Positions 16,543 through 27,547 of a DNA stretch of 64,000 nt are shown piece after piece. A program made the translations under genes and the position numbers. The number at the start of each line of letters is the position of its first letter. Position 1 is the stretch's first letter. Source of the stretch: Pseudomonadota bacterium (GTDB lineage: Bacteria > Pseudomonadota > Alphaproteobacteria > Acetobacterales > Acetobacteraceae); assembly GCA_021818505.1 (NCBI GenBank), contig JAKADX010000017.1:1-64000 (forward strand). Reading direction: 5' to 3'. Under the pieces are notes generated by a model. It searched no databases. It saw only the letters and a program-made list of their open reading frames with translations, and was not told the DNA's origin.

Positions 16543-17493
16543 ATGGACGCGCAGAGCAGGCTGGCGGTGGTCGCGATCGGCGGCAACGCGCTGATCCGCG
16601 ACCGCGAGCACCAGGCCATCCCCGACCAGTATGAAGCCGCCGCGCTGACCGTGCGCGGCATCACCGACATGATCGCCGCCGGCTGGAACGTCATCGTCAC
16701 GCACGGCAACGGGCCGCAGATGGGCTACGTCCTGCGTCGCTCGGAACTGTCGATCCATGAAGTCGCGCCGGTGCCGATGGACTATGCCGGTGCCGATCTG
16801 CAGGGCGCGCTGGGCTACATGTTCGTGCGCGCCTTCCGTAACGAGTTCCGCAGACGGGGTATCGCGCGCGAGCCGGTCGCGGTGGTGACCGAGACGCTGG
16901 TCGATGCCGCCGACCCGGCCTTTGCGGATCCCACCAAGCCGATCGGCTCGCAGATGGAGGAGGCGGCGGCGAAGGCGCTGGCGGCGCAGCAGGGCTGGAC
17001 GGTGAAGCCCGATGCCGGGCGGGGCTGGCGGCGCGTGGTGCCCTCTCCGCAACCTCTGCGCATCATTGACTACGAGGCAATCGCGCATCTGGCGCGCGCC
17101 GGCTTCGTCGTGATCGGCTGCGGCGGTGGCGGCATCCCGGTGATCGAGGACGAAACGGGCGCGCTGCGCGGCGTCGAGGCGGTGATCGACAAGGACCTCG
17201 CCTCCGCCCTGCTCGCGCGCATGATCCGTGCCGACCTGTTCGTATTGGCGACGGGGGTGGAGCGCGTGGCGCTGGAATTCAACACGCCGCGCCAACGCTG
17301 GCTGGACCGCATGACGCTGGCCGAGGCGCGCGCGCACGACGCCGCCGAGACGTTCGACCGCGGCAGCATGGGGCCGAAGATCAAGGCACTGATCGCGTTT
17401 CTGGAGGGCGGCGGCAGGCAGGGGCTGATCACGACGCCGGCGGCTCTTGGGCGCGCGCTGCGCGGGGAGACAGGAACGCTGGTCGTTCCCTGA
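16543..17493 (+). CDS. Carbamate kinase
   Basis: A 316-residue amino-acid-kinase-family enzyme, the usual carbamate kinase length. Motifs include VVAIGGNALI at the N-terminus, VTHGNGPQMGYVLRRSE, KPIGSQM and a Gly-rich GCGGGGIPVI loop followed by EAVIDKDLASALLA; the end has DRGSMGPKIKALIAFLE. It makes ATP from carbamoyl phosphate and ADP. Placed directly behind fdrA and DUF1116, it should conserve energy from ureide breakdown, matching AllK/ArcC-type roles. A GGGAGGACGG element precedes the ATG. Confidence 0.92.
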   Translation: MDAQSRLAVVAIGGNALIRDREHQAIPDQYEAAALTVRGITDMIAAGWNVIVTHGNGPQMGYVLRRSELSIHEVAPVPMDYAGADLQGALGYMFVRAFRNEFRRRGIAREPVAVVTETLVDAADPAFADPTKPIGSQMEEAAAKALAAQQGWTVKPDAGRGWRRVVPSPQPLRIIDYEAIAHLARAGFVVIGCGGGGIPVIEDETGALRGVEAVIDKDLASALLARMIRADLFVLATGVERVALEFNTPRQRWLDRMTLAEARAHDAAETFDRGSMGPKIKALIAFLEGGGRQGLITTPAALGRALRGETGTLVVP

Positions 17494-17517
17494 CAGCGCC
17501 GGCGTGATCACCGCGCG

Positions 17518-17559
17518 TTGATCTGGCGCAATCCGCCGCCGGCCAGTCGCGGGCATAGT
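17518..17559 (+). promoter_or_regulatory. Candidate class II FNR/CRP-type promoter of the hydrogenase operon
   Basis: TTGATctggCGCAA at 17518-17531 matches the FNR consensus TTGAT-N4-ATCAA in 8 of 10 positions, with a perfect first half-site. If the start of transcription is at 17566, the box is centred at -41.5 and a -10-like CATAGT (4 of 6) falls exactly at 17554-17559. This is the usual arrangement for FNR/CRP class II activation, plausible for an anaerobically expressed hydrogenase. Confidence 0.38.
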
Positions 17560-17631
17560 GCCGCCCGGCCGCGGGGGTTGCGCGGCGCAGCACGAAGTGA
17601 TGACGTGGCTGTCGATGGCGGCGGGGATGCG

Positions 17632-18760
<1,129 letters not shown>

Positions 18761-18774
<14 letters not shown>

Positions 18775-19219
18775 CGCGATCCTGGAAGAACATCCGTTCT
18801 TCGCCGGATTCGCTCCGCCGCACATGCAGCTCATCGCCGGCTGCGCGCGCAACCGTCGCTTCGACGAGGGCGAATACCTGTTCCATGAAGGTGATCCGGC
18901 CGACGAATTCTTCCTGATCCGCCACGGCCGGGTGGCGTTGGACATCACCCCGCCGGGACGCGACCCGATCGTGTTCGAAACACTCGGCCCCGGCGAGATC
19001 GTCGGCGCGTCCTGGCTGGTGCCGCCGTACCGCTGGATGTTCGATGCGCGTGCGCTGGAAGTGGTGCGCGCCATCGGCATCGACGCTGCCTGTCTGCGTG
19101 GCAAATGCGACGCCGACCACGATCTCGGCTATCAGATGATGATGCGCTTCCTGCCGATCCTGGTGAAACGGCTGCACGCGACGCGGCTGCAGATTCTCGA
19201 TGTCTATGGCCGCCACTGA
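18761..19219 (+). CDS. Cyclic-nucleotide-binding-domain protein without DNA-binding domain
   Basis: A 152-residue protein made almost only of a cNMP-binding domain. It has the opening [29 protein letters not shown], and the phosphate-cassette region around [19 protein letters not shown]. The normal RxS/T of the cassette is not clearly present (the residues there are SWLVPPYRW), so nucleotide binding may be altered. There is no room for a helix-turn-helix. AGGGAGG precedes the ATG. It lies between the beta and gamma subunit genes and overlaps both, so it is translated with the hydrogenase. It may regulate or be part of the complex; a membrane cyclase is encoded at 29913. Confidence 0.83.
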
Positions 19220-20054
19220 TCCAGCGGTGGCGGCCGATCCGTTCCTGCCGGCGCTGTATCGCGTCGCGCGCACGCGGCGCGAGCTTGCCGACACGGTGAC
19301 GCTGGAACTGCTGCCGCTGGAGGGGGTGCGGCCCGACTTTGCCCCGGGCCAGTTCAACATGCTCTATGCGTTCGGCGTCGGTGAGGCCGCGATCAGCATC
19401 AGCGGCGATGCTGCCGAAGGCGCCGCATTCGTGCATACCGTCCGCAATGTTGGCGCCGTCAGTGGCGCCCTCGCGCGGATGCGGCCGGGTGCCACGCTGG
19501 GGCTGCGCGGCCCCTTCGGTACCGGCTGGCCAGTCGCGGCGGCGGAGGGGGCGGATGTCGTCATCGTTGCGGGCGGCCTGGGCCTCGCGCCGCTGCGGCC
19601 GGCAATCCGTCACATCCTGAACCATCGCCGCCGCTATGGCCGCGTCGTGTTGCTGTTCGGCAGCCGAAACCCCGGCGAGATGCTGTTCCGCCGCGAACTG
19701 GAACGCTGGCGTCAGCGCCTGGATGTGGAGATCGGGGTGACGGTGGATCACGCGGACCCAAGCTGGCGCGGAAATGTCGGCGTGGTCCCGTCGCTGATCC
19801 GCCATGCCAGTTTCGATCCGCATGAAGCGGTCGCCTTCGTCTGCGGGCCGGAAGTGATGATGCGCTTCACCGCGACCGCGCTGCTGGCGGCCGGGATGGG
19901 CGGGGAGCGTATCTGGCTGTCGATGGAGCGCAACATGAAATGTGCGATCGGCCTGTGCGGCCATTGCCAGTTCGGCCCGACCTTCATATGCAAGGACGGT
20001 CCGGTGATGCGCCACGACGTGATCGGCGGCCTGTTGTCGGTGCGCGAGATCTGA
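19200..20054 (+). CDS. Hydrogenase gamma subunit, FAD/NAD(P)-binding reductase
   Basis: A 284-residue ferredoxin-NADP reductase-like subunit. It has a FAD-binding half with FAPGQFNML and RGPFGTGWP, an NAD(P)-binding half starting [15 protein letters not shown], and a C-terminal [2Fe-2S] Cys cluster ([15 protein letters not shown], then FICKDGPV). This matches the gamma subunit of group 3b hydrogenases and dihydroorotate dehydrogenase PyrK-like proteins. The start is the ATG at 19200; a second ATG at 19206 is equally possible. It overlaps the cNMP-binding gene by about 20 bases and ends one base before the small-subunit ATG. Confidence 0.88.
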   Translation: MSMAATDPAVAADPFLPALYRVARTRRELADTVTLELLPLEGVRPDFAPGQFNMLYAFGVGEAAISISGDAAEGAAFVHTVRNVGAVSGALARMRPGATLGLRGPFGTGWPVAAAEGADVVIVAGGLGLAPLRPAIRHILNHRRRYGRVVLLFGSRNPGEMLFRRELERWRQRLDVEIGVTVDHADPSWRGNVGVVPSLIRHASFDPHEAVAFVCGPEVMMRFTATALLAAGMGGERIWLSMERNMKCAIGLCGHCQFGPTFICKDGPVMRHDVIGGLLSVREI

Positions 20055-20055
20055 C

Positions 20056-20847
20056 ATGAGCAGCGCACGCAAGCCGAAGCTCGCCGTCTGGAAATTCGCT
20101 TCCTGCGACGGCTGCCAGTTGTCGCTGCTGGATTGCGAGGACGAACTGTTGGACCTTGCCGGCGCGGTCAGCATCGCCAACTTCCTCGAAGCCTCCAGCG
20201 CCGTGCAGCCGGGACCATACGACCTGTCCCTGGTCGAGGGCTCGATCACCACGTCGCACGATGCCGAGCGCATCCACAAGGTGCGGCGACAATCGAAATA
20301 CCTCGTGACGATCGGCGCCTGCGCCACCGCCGGCGGCATCCAGGCGCTCCGCAACTTCGCCGACGTGAATGACTTCATTGCGGCCGTTTATGCTTCGCCG
20401 CAATACATCAGCACGTTGGCAACCTCGACGCCGATCTCGGCGCACGTCAAGGTCGATTACGAACTGCGCGGCTGCCCGATCGACAAAGGCCAGTTGATCG
20501 AGGTGATCGCGGCCTTCCTGGCCGGCCGCAAGCCGGCGGTTGCCGCCCATAGTGTATGCATCGAATGCAAGCAGCGCGGTACGCCCTGTGTGATGGTGCA
20601 GGGCACGCCCTGCCTCGGTCCGGTCACGCACGCGGGCTGCGGCGCGCTATGCCCATCCTATCGTCGGGGCTGTTACGGCTGCTTCGGTCCGATGGAGACG
20701 CCGAACACGGCGGCGCTGGCGCGCGAATGGCAGGCGCTCGGCGCCATCTCGCGCGACATCCAGCGCGCCTTCCGTACCTTCAACGCGGCGGCCGAACCGT
20801 TCCGCAAGGAGAGCACCGCGCATGGCGACCAGGACCATCCGGGTTGA
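20056..20847 (+). CDS. [NiFe] hydrogenase small (delta) subunit
   Basis: A 263-residue small subunit that carries the iron-sulfur clusters next to the NiFe site. Cys ligands are visible in [44 protein letters not shown] and the C-terminal [19 protein letters not shown]. There is no twin-arginine signal, so the enzyme is cytoplasmic, as expected for group 3 enzymes. It overlaps the large-subunit gene by 26 bases. Confidence 0.92.
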   Translation: MSSARKPKLAVWKFASCDGCQLSLLDCEDELLDLAGAVSIANFLEASSAVQPGPYDLSLVEGSITTSHDAERIHKVRRQSKYLVTIGACATAGGIQALRNFADVNDFIAAVYASPQYISTLATSTPISAHVKVDYELRGCPIDKGQLIEVIAAFLAGRKPAVAAHSVCIECKQRGTPCVMVQGTPCLGPVTHAGCGALCPSYRRGCYGCFGPMETPNTAALAREWQALGAISRDIQRAFRTFNAAAEPFRKESTAHGDQDHPG

Positions 20848-22111
20848 CAATCTCGCCCGCGTCGAGGGTGAGGGCGCGCTCGACCTGCACATCCGCGACG
20901 GTCGGATCACTGCCGCACGGTTGAACATCTTCGAGCCACCGCGCTTCTTCGAGGCGATGCTGCGCGGGCGCGGTTATGCCGAGACACCTGACATCGTGGC
21001 GCGCATCTGCGGCATCTGCCCGATCGCCTACCAGATGAGCGCGGTACATGCGATCGAGCAGGCTTTCGGCGTCCATGTGGATGGGCAGTTGCGGGCGCTA
21101 CGCCGGCTGATCTACTGCGGCGAGTGGATCGAGAGCCATGCGCTGCACGTGGTCATGCTGCACGCGCCGGACTTCCTCGGCTTCAGCGATGCGATCGAGA
21201 TGGCGAGCGCGCATGGGGACATCGTCCGCAGGGCGCTGGCACTGAAGAAGACCGGCAACGAGATCATGCGCGTGGTGGGCGGGCGCGAAGTCCATCCGGT
21301 GAATGTCCGGCCGGGCGGCTTTCATCGCGCGCCGACGGTGGCGGAGCTCGCGCCACTGGCCGAAAAGCTGCGCGAGGCGCACGAGACCGCCGTGGCGCTG
21401 GTGCGCTGGGTCGCGACGCTGCCTTTCCCGGAAATCGAGCGCGACTACGAATTTGTCGCTCTGCGCCATCCCGATGAGTACCCGATGAACGAGGGGCGGC
21501 TGGTGTCCGATCGCGGCCTGGACATCGACATCGCCGCCTACGACAGCGAATTCGAGGAACGGCATGTCCCGCATTCCACCGCGCTGCATTCGGTGCTGAA
21601 ACGGCGCGGCGCCTACCTCGTCGGGCCGCTCGCGCGCTATGCGCTGAACTTTGACCGGCTGCCGGCCGAGGTGCAGGCCCTGGCACGGGAGGTCGGCCTG
21701 GGTCCGGTGTGCCGTAACCCGTTCCGCAGCATCGTGGTGCGTGCGCTGGAGATCGCGTTCGCCTGCACGGAGGCGCTGCGCGTCATCGGGTCCTACGCTG
21801 CGCCGGAGGCGTCGGCATTGGCCCTGACGCCGCGGGCCGGCGTCGGCTACGGCTGCACCGAGGCGCCACGCGGCATCTGCTGGCATCGCTATGATTTCGC
21901 CGCCGACGGCACGATCCGCACGGCGCGCATCGTGCCGCCGACATCGCAGAACCAGCCAAGCATCGAGGCCGATCTTGTCGCGGTCGCCACGCCGATGCTT
22001 GACCAGCCGGACGGGGCGATCCGCCATCGCTGCGAGCAGGCGATCCGCAACTACGATCCGTGCATTTCGTGTTCCGCGCATTTCCTGAGGCTGACCGTGC
22101 ACCGGACATGA
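20822..22111 (+). CDS. [NiFe] hydrogenase large (alpha) subunit
   Basis: A 429-residue catalytic subunit. The L1 motif is [17 protein letters not shown] and the L2 motif is DPCISCSAH, which together supply the four Cys that hold the NiFe centre. The N-terminal [12 protein letters not shown] is also typical. The short tail after the L2 His (FLRLTVHRT) should be removed by the maturation protease encoded next. The length and subunit set fit group 3b, the NADP-linked enzymes. It joins the protease gene by an ATGA overlap. Confidence 0.93.
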   Translation: MATRTIRVDNLARVEGEGALDLHIRDGRITAARLNIFEPPRFFEAMLRGRGYAETPDIVARICGICPIAYQMSAVHAIEQAFGVHVDGQLRALRRLIYCGEWIESHALHVVMLHAPDFLGFSDAIEMASAHGDIVRRALALKKTGNEIMRVVGGREVHPVNVRPGGFHRAPTVAELAPLAEKLREAHETAVALVRWVATLPFPEIERDYEFVALRHPDEYPMNEGRLVSDRGLDIDIAAYDSEFEERHVPHSTALHSVLKRRGAYLVGPLARYALNFDRLPAEVQALAREVGLGPVCRNPFRSIVVRALEIAFACTEALRVIGSYAAPEASALALTPRAGVGYGCTEAPRGICWHRYDFAADGTIRTARIVPPTSQNQPSIEADLVAVATPMLDQPDGAIRHRCEQAIRNYDPCISCSAHFLRLTVHRT

Positions 22112-22590
22112 GCGGCGGGGCGATGGTACTCGGCCTGGGCAATCCCGATCGGGGCGATGACGGGATCGGCCCGGCCGTCGTACGGCGCCTTGCGGGTCGG
22201 TTGCCGCGTGATGTCGTGGGCGTGGTGGCCGCGGGCGACGTGCTGTCGCTGATCGCCGACTGGGAGGGCCGCGACGCGCTGATCTGCGTCGATGCGGCGG
22301 CCCCGCTGGGCGCGCCCGGCCGTATCCATCGCATCAACCTCGCGGAGCAGGACCTGCCGCGTGACGCGCCGCGTGCTTGCAGCCACCACATCGGCTTGGC
22401 CGAGGCGATCGCGCTCGCCCGCGCGTTGGACGTGGCGCCGCGCCAGATCATCGTCTTCGCGGTGGAGGGTGCGTCCTTCGCCGCCGGAAGCACGCTGACG
22501 CCGGAGGTTGCGGCGTCGTGCGACCGGGTGGCGGGCGAGGTGCTGGCGGAGATCGGGCGGCTGCGACGGGTGCCGGTCGATCATGGATGA
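22108..22590 (+). CDS. Hydrogenase maturation protease
   Basis: A 160-residue HyaD/HycI-family endopeptidase. It has the family opening [16 protein letters not shown], the acidic residue in [11 protein letters not shown] and the conserved His in CSHHIGL. It should cleave the C-terminal tail of the large subunit after Ni insertion. The ATG overlaps the large-subunit stop (ATGA), and the gene overlaps hypF by 8 bases, so it is translationally coupled on both sides. Confidence 0.9.
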   Translation: MSGGAMVLGLGNPDRGDDGIGPAVVRRLAGRLPRDVVGVVAAGDVLSLIADWEGRDALICVDAAAPLGAPGRIHRINLAEQDLPRDAPRACSHHIGLAEAIALARALDVAPRQIIVFAVEGASFAAGSTLTPEVAASCDRVAGEVLAEIGRLRRVPVDHG

Positions 22591-24853
22591 GGCCGTCCGG
22601 CAGCGGTTGCGCGTGGACGTGACGGGCGCCGTGCAGGGTGTCGGGTTCCGTCCCTTCGTGCATCGGCTTGCGTGCAGCGAGAACCTTGGTGGCTTCGTCC
22701 GCAACACCGGTGCCGGCGTGTCGCTGGAGGTGGAGGGCGAGGCGGATGCGCTGGCACGATTCCTCGCCCGCCTGGACACCGATATCGGCCCGCCGGCGAA
22801 AATCCGAGCGCGCAGCGTGCGCCGCATCACTGTGCGCGGCGAGTGCGGATTCGCGATCGTGCCGAGCGTCGCCGACGGCGCGTGCGATGTGACCGTGCTG
22901 CCGGACCTCGCGACCTGCGCCGAATGCGCACGCGAGATCTTCGACCCGGCCGATCGCCGGTTCCGTTACCCGTTCACGAGCTGCGTGCGCTGCGGCCCGC
23001 GCTACAGCATCATCGCCGCCGTTCCGTACGATAGGGAGCGCACGGCAATGCGCGGCTTCGCGATGTGCGCCGCCTGCCGGGCCGAATATGATGATCCGGC
23101 GTCGCGCCGCTTTCATGCCGAGATCAATGCCTGCCCGCGCTGTGGCCCGCAGCTTGCGTTGTTGGATGCAAGCGGCGCGATGCTGGCCGGGCGGAACGAC
23201 GCTTTGCTGCTGACAGCGGCAGGACTGCGGGCCGGGCTGATCGTGGCGGTCAAGGGTCTGGGCGGGTTTCAGTTGCTCGCGGATGCGCGCAACGAAGCCG
23301 TCGTGCAGCGGCTGCGGCAACGCAAGCGGCGCCCCGGCAAGCCGTTCGCCATTATGGTGCCGACGCTCGCACACGCAGAGTCGCTCGCCGACATCTCTGA
23401 CGCTGAGCGCGATGTACTGCAATCGCCGGCCGCGCCAATCGTGCTGCTGCGCGCGCGGCCCGGCACGCTCGCGCTGGGTATCGCGCCGGGCCTGTCGCGG
23501 CTCGGCGTGATGCTGCCGACAACGCCGCTACATGATCTGCTGCTGCACGACCTCGGTATCCCGGTCATCGCCACCAGCGGCAATGCCGGCGATGAGCCGA
23601 TCGTCACCGACGAGGATGAGGCGCTGGGCCGACTCGGTGGCATCGCCGACCAGTTCCTGGTGCATGACCGGCCGATCCTTCGGCCCGTGGACGATTCGGT
23701 CGTACGCGTGATCGGCGGGCGTCCAGCGGTGTTGCGCTGCGCCCGCGGCTATGCGCCGCTCTCGCTCGCGGCATCGTCGCCGTCGCCGCCGACGCTGGCA
23801 TTCGGCGGACATCAGAAAGCGGCGGTGGCGATCGGTGGATGCGGTCGTATCGTGCTCGGCCCGCATATCGGCGATTTGGACGGCGTGGCGACTCGGGCGG
23901 CCTTCGCGCGATCCGCCATAGCACTGCCTGCGCTACACGGGCTGACTCCTGTCCTCCACGCCTGCGACACGCATCCCGATTACCAGAGCGCGCAACTCGC
24001 CGAGCAAGGCGGGCAGCCGTTGCGGCGCGTACCGCATCATCTGGCGCACGCGCTCGCCGGCATGATCGACAACGGCCTGGCCGCGCCGGTGCTTGCGGTC
24101 ACCTGGGACGGCACCGGCGACGGTGGCGACGGCACGATCTGGGGCGGGGAGTTCCTGGCGATCACGGGCGCATCCTGGCGCCGCGTGGCGCATCTGCGGC
24201 CGTTCCGCCTGCCCGGCGGCGAAGCCGCGGCGCGCGAGCCGCGGCGCTCCGCGCTGGGCGCGCTGCACGGGGCGCTCGGTGACGCGCTGTTCACGCTGAC
24301 CGACCTGCCGCCGGTCGTGTCCTTCGCCCCCGCCGAACGCCGCCTGCTGCAAGCCGTGCTGGCGCGCGGCATCAATGCGCCGCTCACGTCCAGCGCCGGG
24401 CGCCTGTTCGACGCGGTGGCGTCGATCCTTGACCTCTGCCAGCGCGCGAGTTTCGAGGGGGAGGCGGCGATGCGCCTCGAAGCCGCCGCCGAGCGGGCGG
24501 GCACACCGCTCGCGCCGGCTTGTGTTGCCGGGGACGCAGGCGGACTTGTGATCGACTGGCGGCCGACGCTGCGCGCCATCGTGGCGGCGCGCGACGATGC
24601 GGGCGTGGCGAGCGGCTTCCATGACGCGCTCGCCGATGCCATCGTGGCGGTCGCGCGGCACGTCGGCATCGCGCGTGTGCTGCTCACCGGCGGCTGCTTC
24701 CAGAACGCCGTGCTGACCGAACGCACGGTCGAGCGGCTCCACCGGGCGGGGTTCCAGGCGCGCTGGCACCATCGCGTGCCGCCCAACGATGGTGGTCTCG
24801 CGGTCGGCCAGGTCGCTTTCGCCGCGCGACCGCTGGTGCAGGAGATGCCCTGA
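22583..24853 (+). CDS. hypF: Carbamoyltransferase HypF
   Basis: A 756-residue HypF, full length for the family. Domains in order: acylphosphatase (VQGVGFRPFVHRLA), two zinc-finger units (CAECAREIF to CVRCGPRYS, and CAACRAEYDD to CPRCGPQL), a YrdC-like domain (RKRRPGKPFAIMV) and a Kae1-like domain with VPHHLAHALA and TGGCFQN. It makes the thiocarbamate precursor of the cyanide ligands on HypE. It uses carbamoyl phosphate, which the upstream ureide genes could also produce. It overlaps hypC by one base (TGATG). Confidence 0.95.
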   Translation: MDEAVRQRLRVDVTGAVQGVGFRPFVHRLACSENLGGFVRNTGAGVSLEVEGEADALARFLARLDTDIGPPAKIRARSVRRITVRGECGFAIVPSVADGACDVTVLPDLATCAECAREIFDPADRRFRYPFTSCVRCGPRYSIIAAVPYDRERTAMRGFAMCAACRAEYDDPASRRFHAEINACPRCGPQLALLDASGAMLAGRNDALLLTAAGLRAGLIVAVKGLGGFQLLADARNEAVVQRLRQRKRRPGKPFAIMVPTLAHAESLADISDAERDVLQSPAAPIVLLRARPGTLALGIAPGLSRLGVMLPTTPLHDLLLHDLGIPVIATSGNAGDEPIVTDEDEALGRLGGIADQFLVHDRPILRPVDDSVVRVIGGRPAVLRCARGYAPLSLAASSPSPPTLAFGGHQKAAVAIGGCGRIVLGPHIGDLDGVATRAAFARSAIALPALHGLTPVLHACDTHPDYQSAQLAEQGGQPLRRVPHHLAHALAGMIDNGLAAPVLAVTWDGTGDGGDGTIWGGEFLAITGASWRRVAHLRPFRLPGGEAAAREPRRSALGALHGALGDALFTLTDLPPVVSFAPAERRLLQAVLARGINAPLTSSAGRLFDAVASILDLCQRASFEGEAAMRLEAAAERAGTPLAPACVAGDAGGLVIDWRPTLRAIVAARDDAGVASGFHDALADAIVAVARHVGIARVLLTGGCFQNAVLTERTVERLHRAGFQARWHHRVPPNDGGLAVGQVAFAARPLVQEMP

Positions 24854-25092
24854 TGTGCCTGGCAATTCCTGGTGAACTGTTGAATGTCGAGGGGGAGGAC
24901 CCATTGACCCGCCTGGGCCGGGTTGCTTTCGGCGGCTTGGTCAAGGCGGTCAACCTCGCCTGCGTGCCGGATGCGCGGCCCGGCGATTACGTGCTCGTCC
25001 ATGCCGGCCTGGCGCTGGCCGTGATCGACGCCGAGGAGGCGCGCCGCACGCTCGCCTGGCTTGCGGAATACGCGCCGGAGGTGGAGACATGA
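24853..25092 (+). CDS. hypC: Hydrogenase assembly chaperone HypC
   Basis: A 79-residue HypC/HupF chaperone, starting with the diagnostic MCLAIP (Cys2 is the iron-binding residue). Later parts [16 protein letters not shown] are also typical. It carries the Fe(CN)2CO unit between HypD and the large subunit. It overlaps hypF by one base and hypD by four (ATGA). Confidence 0.95.
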   Translation: MCLAIPGELLNVEGEDPLTRLGRVAFGGLVKAVNLACVPDARPGDYVLVHAGLALAVIDAEEARRTLAWLAEYAPEVET

Positions 25093-26177
25093 GATACCTC
25101 GACGAGTTCCGTGATCCGGTTGCCGCCCGCCGTACTGCCGAGGCGATCGCTCGCATCGCGACGCGACCCTGGACGATCATGGAGATTTGCGGTGGGCAGA
25201 CACATTCGATCGTGCGCCACGGCATCGACCTGATGCTCCCGGATGGCATAACGCTATTGCACGGGCCGGGCTGTCCGGTCTGCGTGACACCGCCCGGGCT
25301 GATCGACGTTGCCGCTGCCATCGCGGAACGGCCGAACGTGACGCTGTGTTCCTTCGGGGACATGCTGCGTGTCCCCGGCGTGCGCGGCAGCCTGCTGGCA
25401 GCGCGCGCGCGTGGGGCAGACATCCGCATGGTCTATTCGCCGCTCGATGCACTCGCGATCGCGCGCGAGCGGCCGGAGCGGCAGGTCGTATTCTTTGCAG
25501 TGGGATTCGAAACCACCGCGCCGACCACGGCGCTCGCGGTGTTGCAGGCGGAGCACGACGGGATCGCGAATTTCTCGCTTCTGTGCGCGCATGTGCTGGT
25601 GCCCCCGGCCATCGACGCACTGCTGTCCGATCCGGACAATACCGTGCAGGGCTTTCTCGCCGCCGGGCATGTCTGCACGGTGATGGGCACGGTGGAATAC
25701 ATGCCGCTCGCGCGGCGCTTCCATGTCCCCATCGTCGTCACCGGCTTCGAGCCGCTCGATCTGCTGCAAGGGTTGCTGCTCTGCATCACGCAACTGGAGC
25801 AGGGGCGCGCCGAGGTGGAAAACCAGTACAGCCGCTCCGTCCGCGCCGAGGGTAACCTCACGGCGCAGGCGATGATCCGCCGTGTGTTCGCAATCACGTC
25901 GCGGCGCTGGCGCGGCTTCGGCGAGATCGCGGCGAGCGGGTTCGGGCTGGCTGCGGCCTATTCCCGGTTTGACGCGCTGATGCGGTTTCCCGGCGTGAGC
26001 GTGCCGGACGAAGCCGCCGGCGAATGCATCAGCGGCGACATCCTCCGGGGCCAGCGCAAGCCGGCCGATTGCCCCGCCTTCGGCACGCCCTGCACGCCGG
26101 CCTCGCCGCTCGGCGCCACCATGGTCTCCTCCGAGGGTGCCTGCGCCGCCTATTACCGCTATCGCCGGGCCGCATGA
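25089..26177 (+). CDS. hypD: Hydrogenase formation protein HypD
   Basis: A 362-residue HypD. It has the N-terminal [11 protein letters not shown], the redox Cys motif [10 protein letters not shown], and the C-terminal iron-sulfur Cys set in [20 protein letters not shown] to [12 protein letters not shown]. With HypC and HypE it builds the Fe(CN)2CO centre. It overlaps hypE by four bases (ATGA). Confidence 0.95.
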   Translation: MRYLDEFRDPVAARRTAEAIARIATRPWTIMEICGGQTHSIVRHGIDLMLPDGITLLHGPGCPVCVTPPGLIDVAAAIAERPNVTLCSFGDMLRVPGVRGSLLAARARGADIRMVYSPLDALAIARERPERQVVFFAVGFETTAPTTALAVLQAEHDGIANFSLLCAHVLVPPAIDALLSDPDNTVQGFLAAGHVCTVMGTVEYMPLARRFHVPIVVTGFEPLDLLQGLLLCITQLEQGRAEVENQYSRSVRAEGNLTAQAMIRRVFAITSRRWRGFGEIAASGFGLAAAYSRFDALMRFPGVSVPDEAAGECISGDILRGQRKPADCPAFGTPCTPASPLGATMVSSEGACAAYYRYRRAA

Positions 26178-27202
26178 GCGCGCCCGTCTGTCCGGTCCCC
26201 GCGACGGCGCGCGACCGCATCGAACTGGCGCACGGCGGCGGCGGGCGGCTGACGCGACGGCTGATCGAGGACCTGTTCCGCCCCGCCTTCGGCGCCGCGC
26301 CGGACGAGCTGGTGCATGACGGCGCGGTGTTCGACGTGGGGGCGGCGCGGCTGGCATTCTCCACCGATACCTATGTGGTCCGGCCGTTGTTCTTCCCCGG
26401 CGGGGACATCGGCCGGCTGGCCGTCAACGGGACGGTCAACGACCTTGCGATGTGCGGCGCAGAGCCGCTGTATCTCAGCGTCGGGCTCGTGCTGGAGGAA
26501 GGCTTCGCGATCGCCGAACTGGCCCGTATCATCGCCTCCATGCAGGACGCCGCCTCCGTGGCCGGCGTGCGGCTCGTCACCGGCGATACGAAGGTCGTCG
26601 AGCGCGGGCGCGGCGACGGCGTCTATGTCAACACTTCCGGCGTCGGCCGCGTGATCGCCCCGGTCCCGATCGCGCCGCGTCAGGTGCGGCCAGGCGATGT
26701 CGTGCTGCTCAGCGGCGATATCGGCCGGCACGGCATCGCCATCATGGCGGCCCGCGAGGGGCTTGGCTTCGAGCCGCCGCTGGCCAGCGACACCGCTCCG
26801 CTGGCTGCCGCGGTGCGTGCCCTGATCAAGGCGCGGCTGGAGCTTCATTGCCTGCGCGATCTCACGCGCGGCGGCCTCGCGACCGCGCTGATCGAGATCG
26901 CAGAGACGGCAGGTGTGGCCATCCGCCTCGACGGCGACGCGATTGCCGTGTCCGATCCGGTGCGGGGTGCCTGCGAGCTGCTCGGGCTGGATCCGCTCTA
27001 CGTTGCCAATGAAGGCCGGTTCGCCGCCCTGGTGCCAGAGGCGTCGGCCAGCAGCGCGCTCGCGGTGCTGCGCCGCTTCGACACGACGGCGGCGGTGATT
27101 GGCCGGGTGGAGGCCGGCACGGGTACGGTCGCGCTGGGCACTCTCGGCGGCCTGCGCGCGCTCGACCTGCTCTCGGGCGAGCAGTTGCCGCGAATCTGCT
27201 GA
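26174..27202 (+). CDS. hypE: Hydrogenase maturation protein HypE
   Basis: A 342-residue HypE of the PurM-like fold. It has [18 protein letters not shown] near the start, [18 protein letters not shown], the VNDLAMCGA loop, [11 protein letters not shown], and the C-terminal PRIC whose Cys carries the thiocyanate. It is the last gene of the run; hypA and hypB do not follow. A GC-rich hairpin lies just after the stop. Confidence 0.95.
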   Translation: MSAPVCPVPATARDRIELAHGGGGRLTRRLIEDLFRPAFGAAPDELVHDGAVFDVGAARLAFSTDTYVVRPLFFPGGDIGRLAVNGTVNDLAMCGAEPLYLSVGLVLEEGFAIAELARIIASMQDAASVAGVRLVTGDTKVVERGRGDGVYVNTSGVGRVIAPVPIAPRQVRPGDVVLLSGDIGRHGIAIMAAREGLGFEPPLASDTAPLAAAVRALIKARLELHCLRDLTRGGLATALIEIAETAGVAIRLDGDAIAVSDPVRGACELLGLDPLYVANEGRFAALVPEASASSALAVLRRFDTTAAVIGRVEAGTGTVALGTLGGLRALDLLSGEQLPRIC

Positions 27203-27547
27203 GGTTCAGGCCCGCGCGCACAGCGCCGCGCGCGGCAGCCCGGTTCGGATCGTCGCATCAGTTGCGAGGTCGTAATGGTTCGCAGTTGCGCCGTCGTGAG
27301 CCCGAGGCCGCCGCCATCGCCGGCATGGGGCGCCCCCAGTCGCTCTGCCTGTTGGCCGGCGCGGTGCGCTTTACCAGCGCGGTCGCATCGGCCGACATGC
27401 CCGACCATTGCGCGCTGGCGGAGTTTGTCGCGCGGCCCAGCCGCATCCTCGGCGATGACGGATTGCGCGTGGCGTTGGCGGCGAGTGGGCTGACGACGGC
27501 GCAGAAGCCCGACTGGCCGGCGCGTATGGCGGAGTTCCCGGTAGCCC
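27203..27547. other. Gap between hypE and a convergent kinase gene, possible coding remnant
   Basis: About 345 bp without a supported gene. A plus-strand frame from 27262 continues into the kinase 3' end and has coding-like third positions between about 27320 and 27545 (for example GRPQSLCLLAGAVRF and RILGDDGLRVALAASG). It has no good start site and no recognised family. It could be an orphan small gene or a decayed one. Confidence 0.25.
27212..27235 (+). terminator. GC-rich hairpin after hypE
   Basis: CCGCGCGC at 27212-27219 and GCGCGCGG at 27228-27235 form a perfect 8-bp stem with an 8-base loop, 9 bp after the hypE stop. There is no T-run, so it may be a weak or Rho-assisted end rather than a classical terminator. 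Confidence 0.35.
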
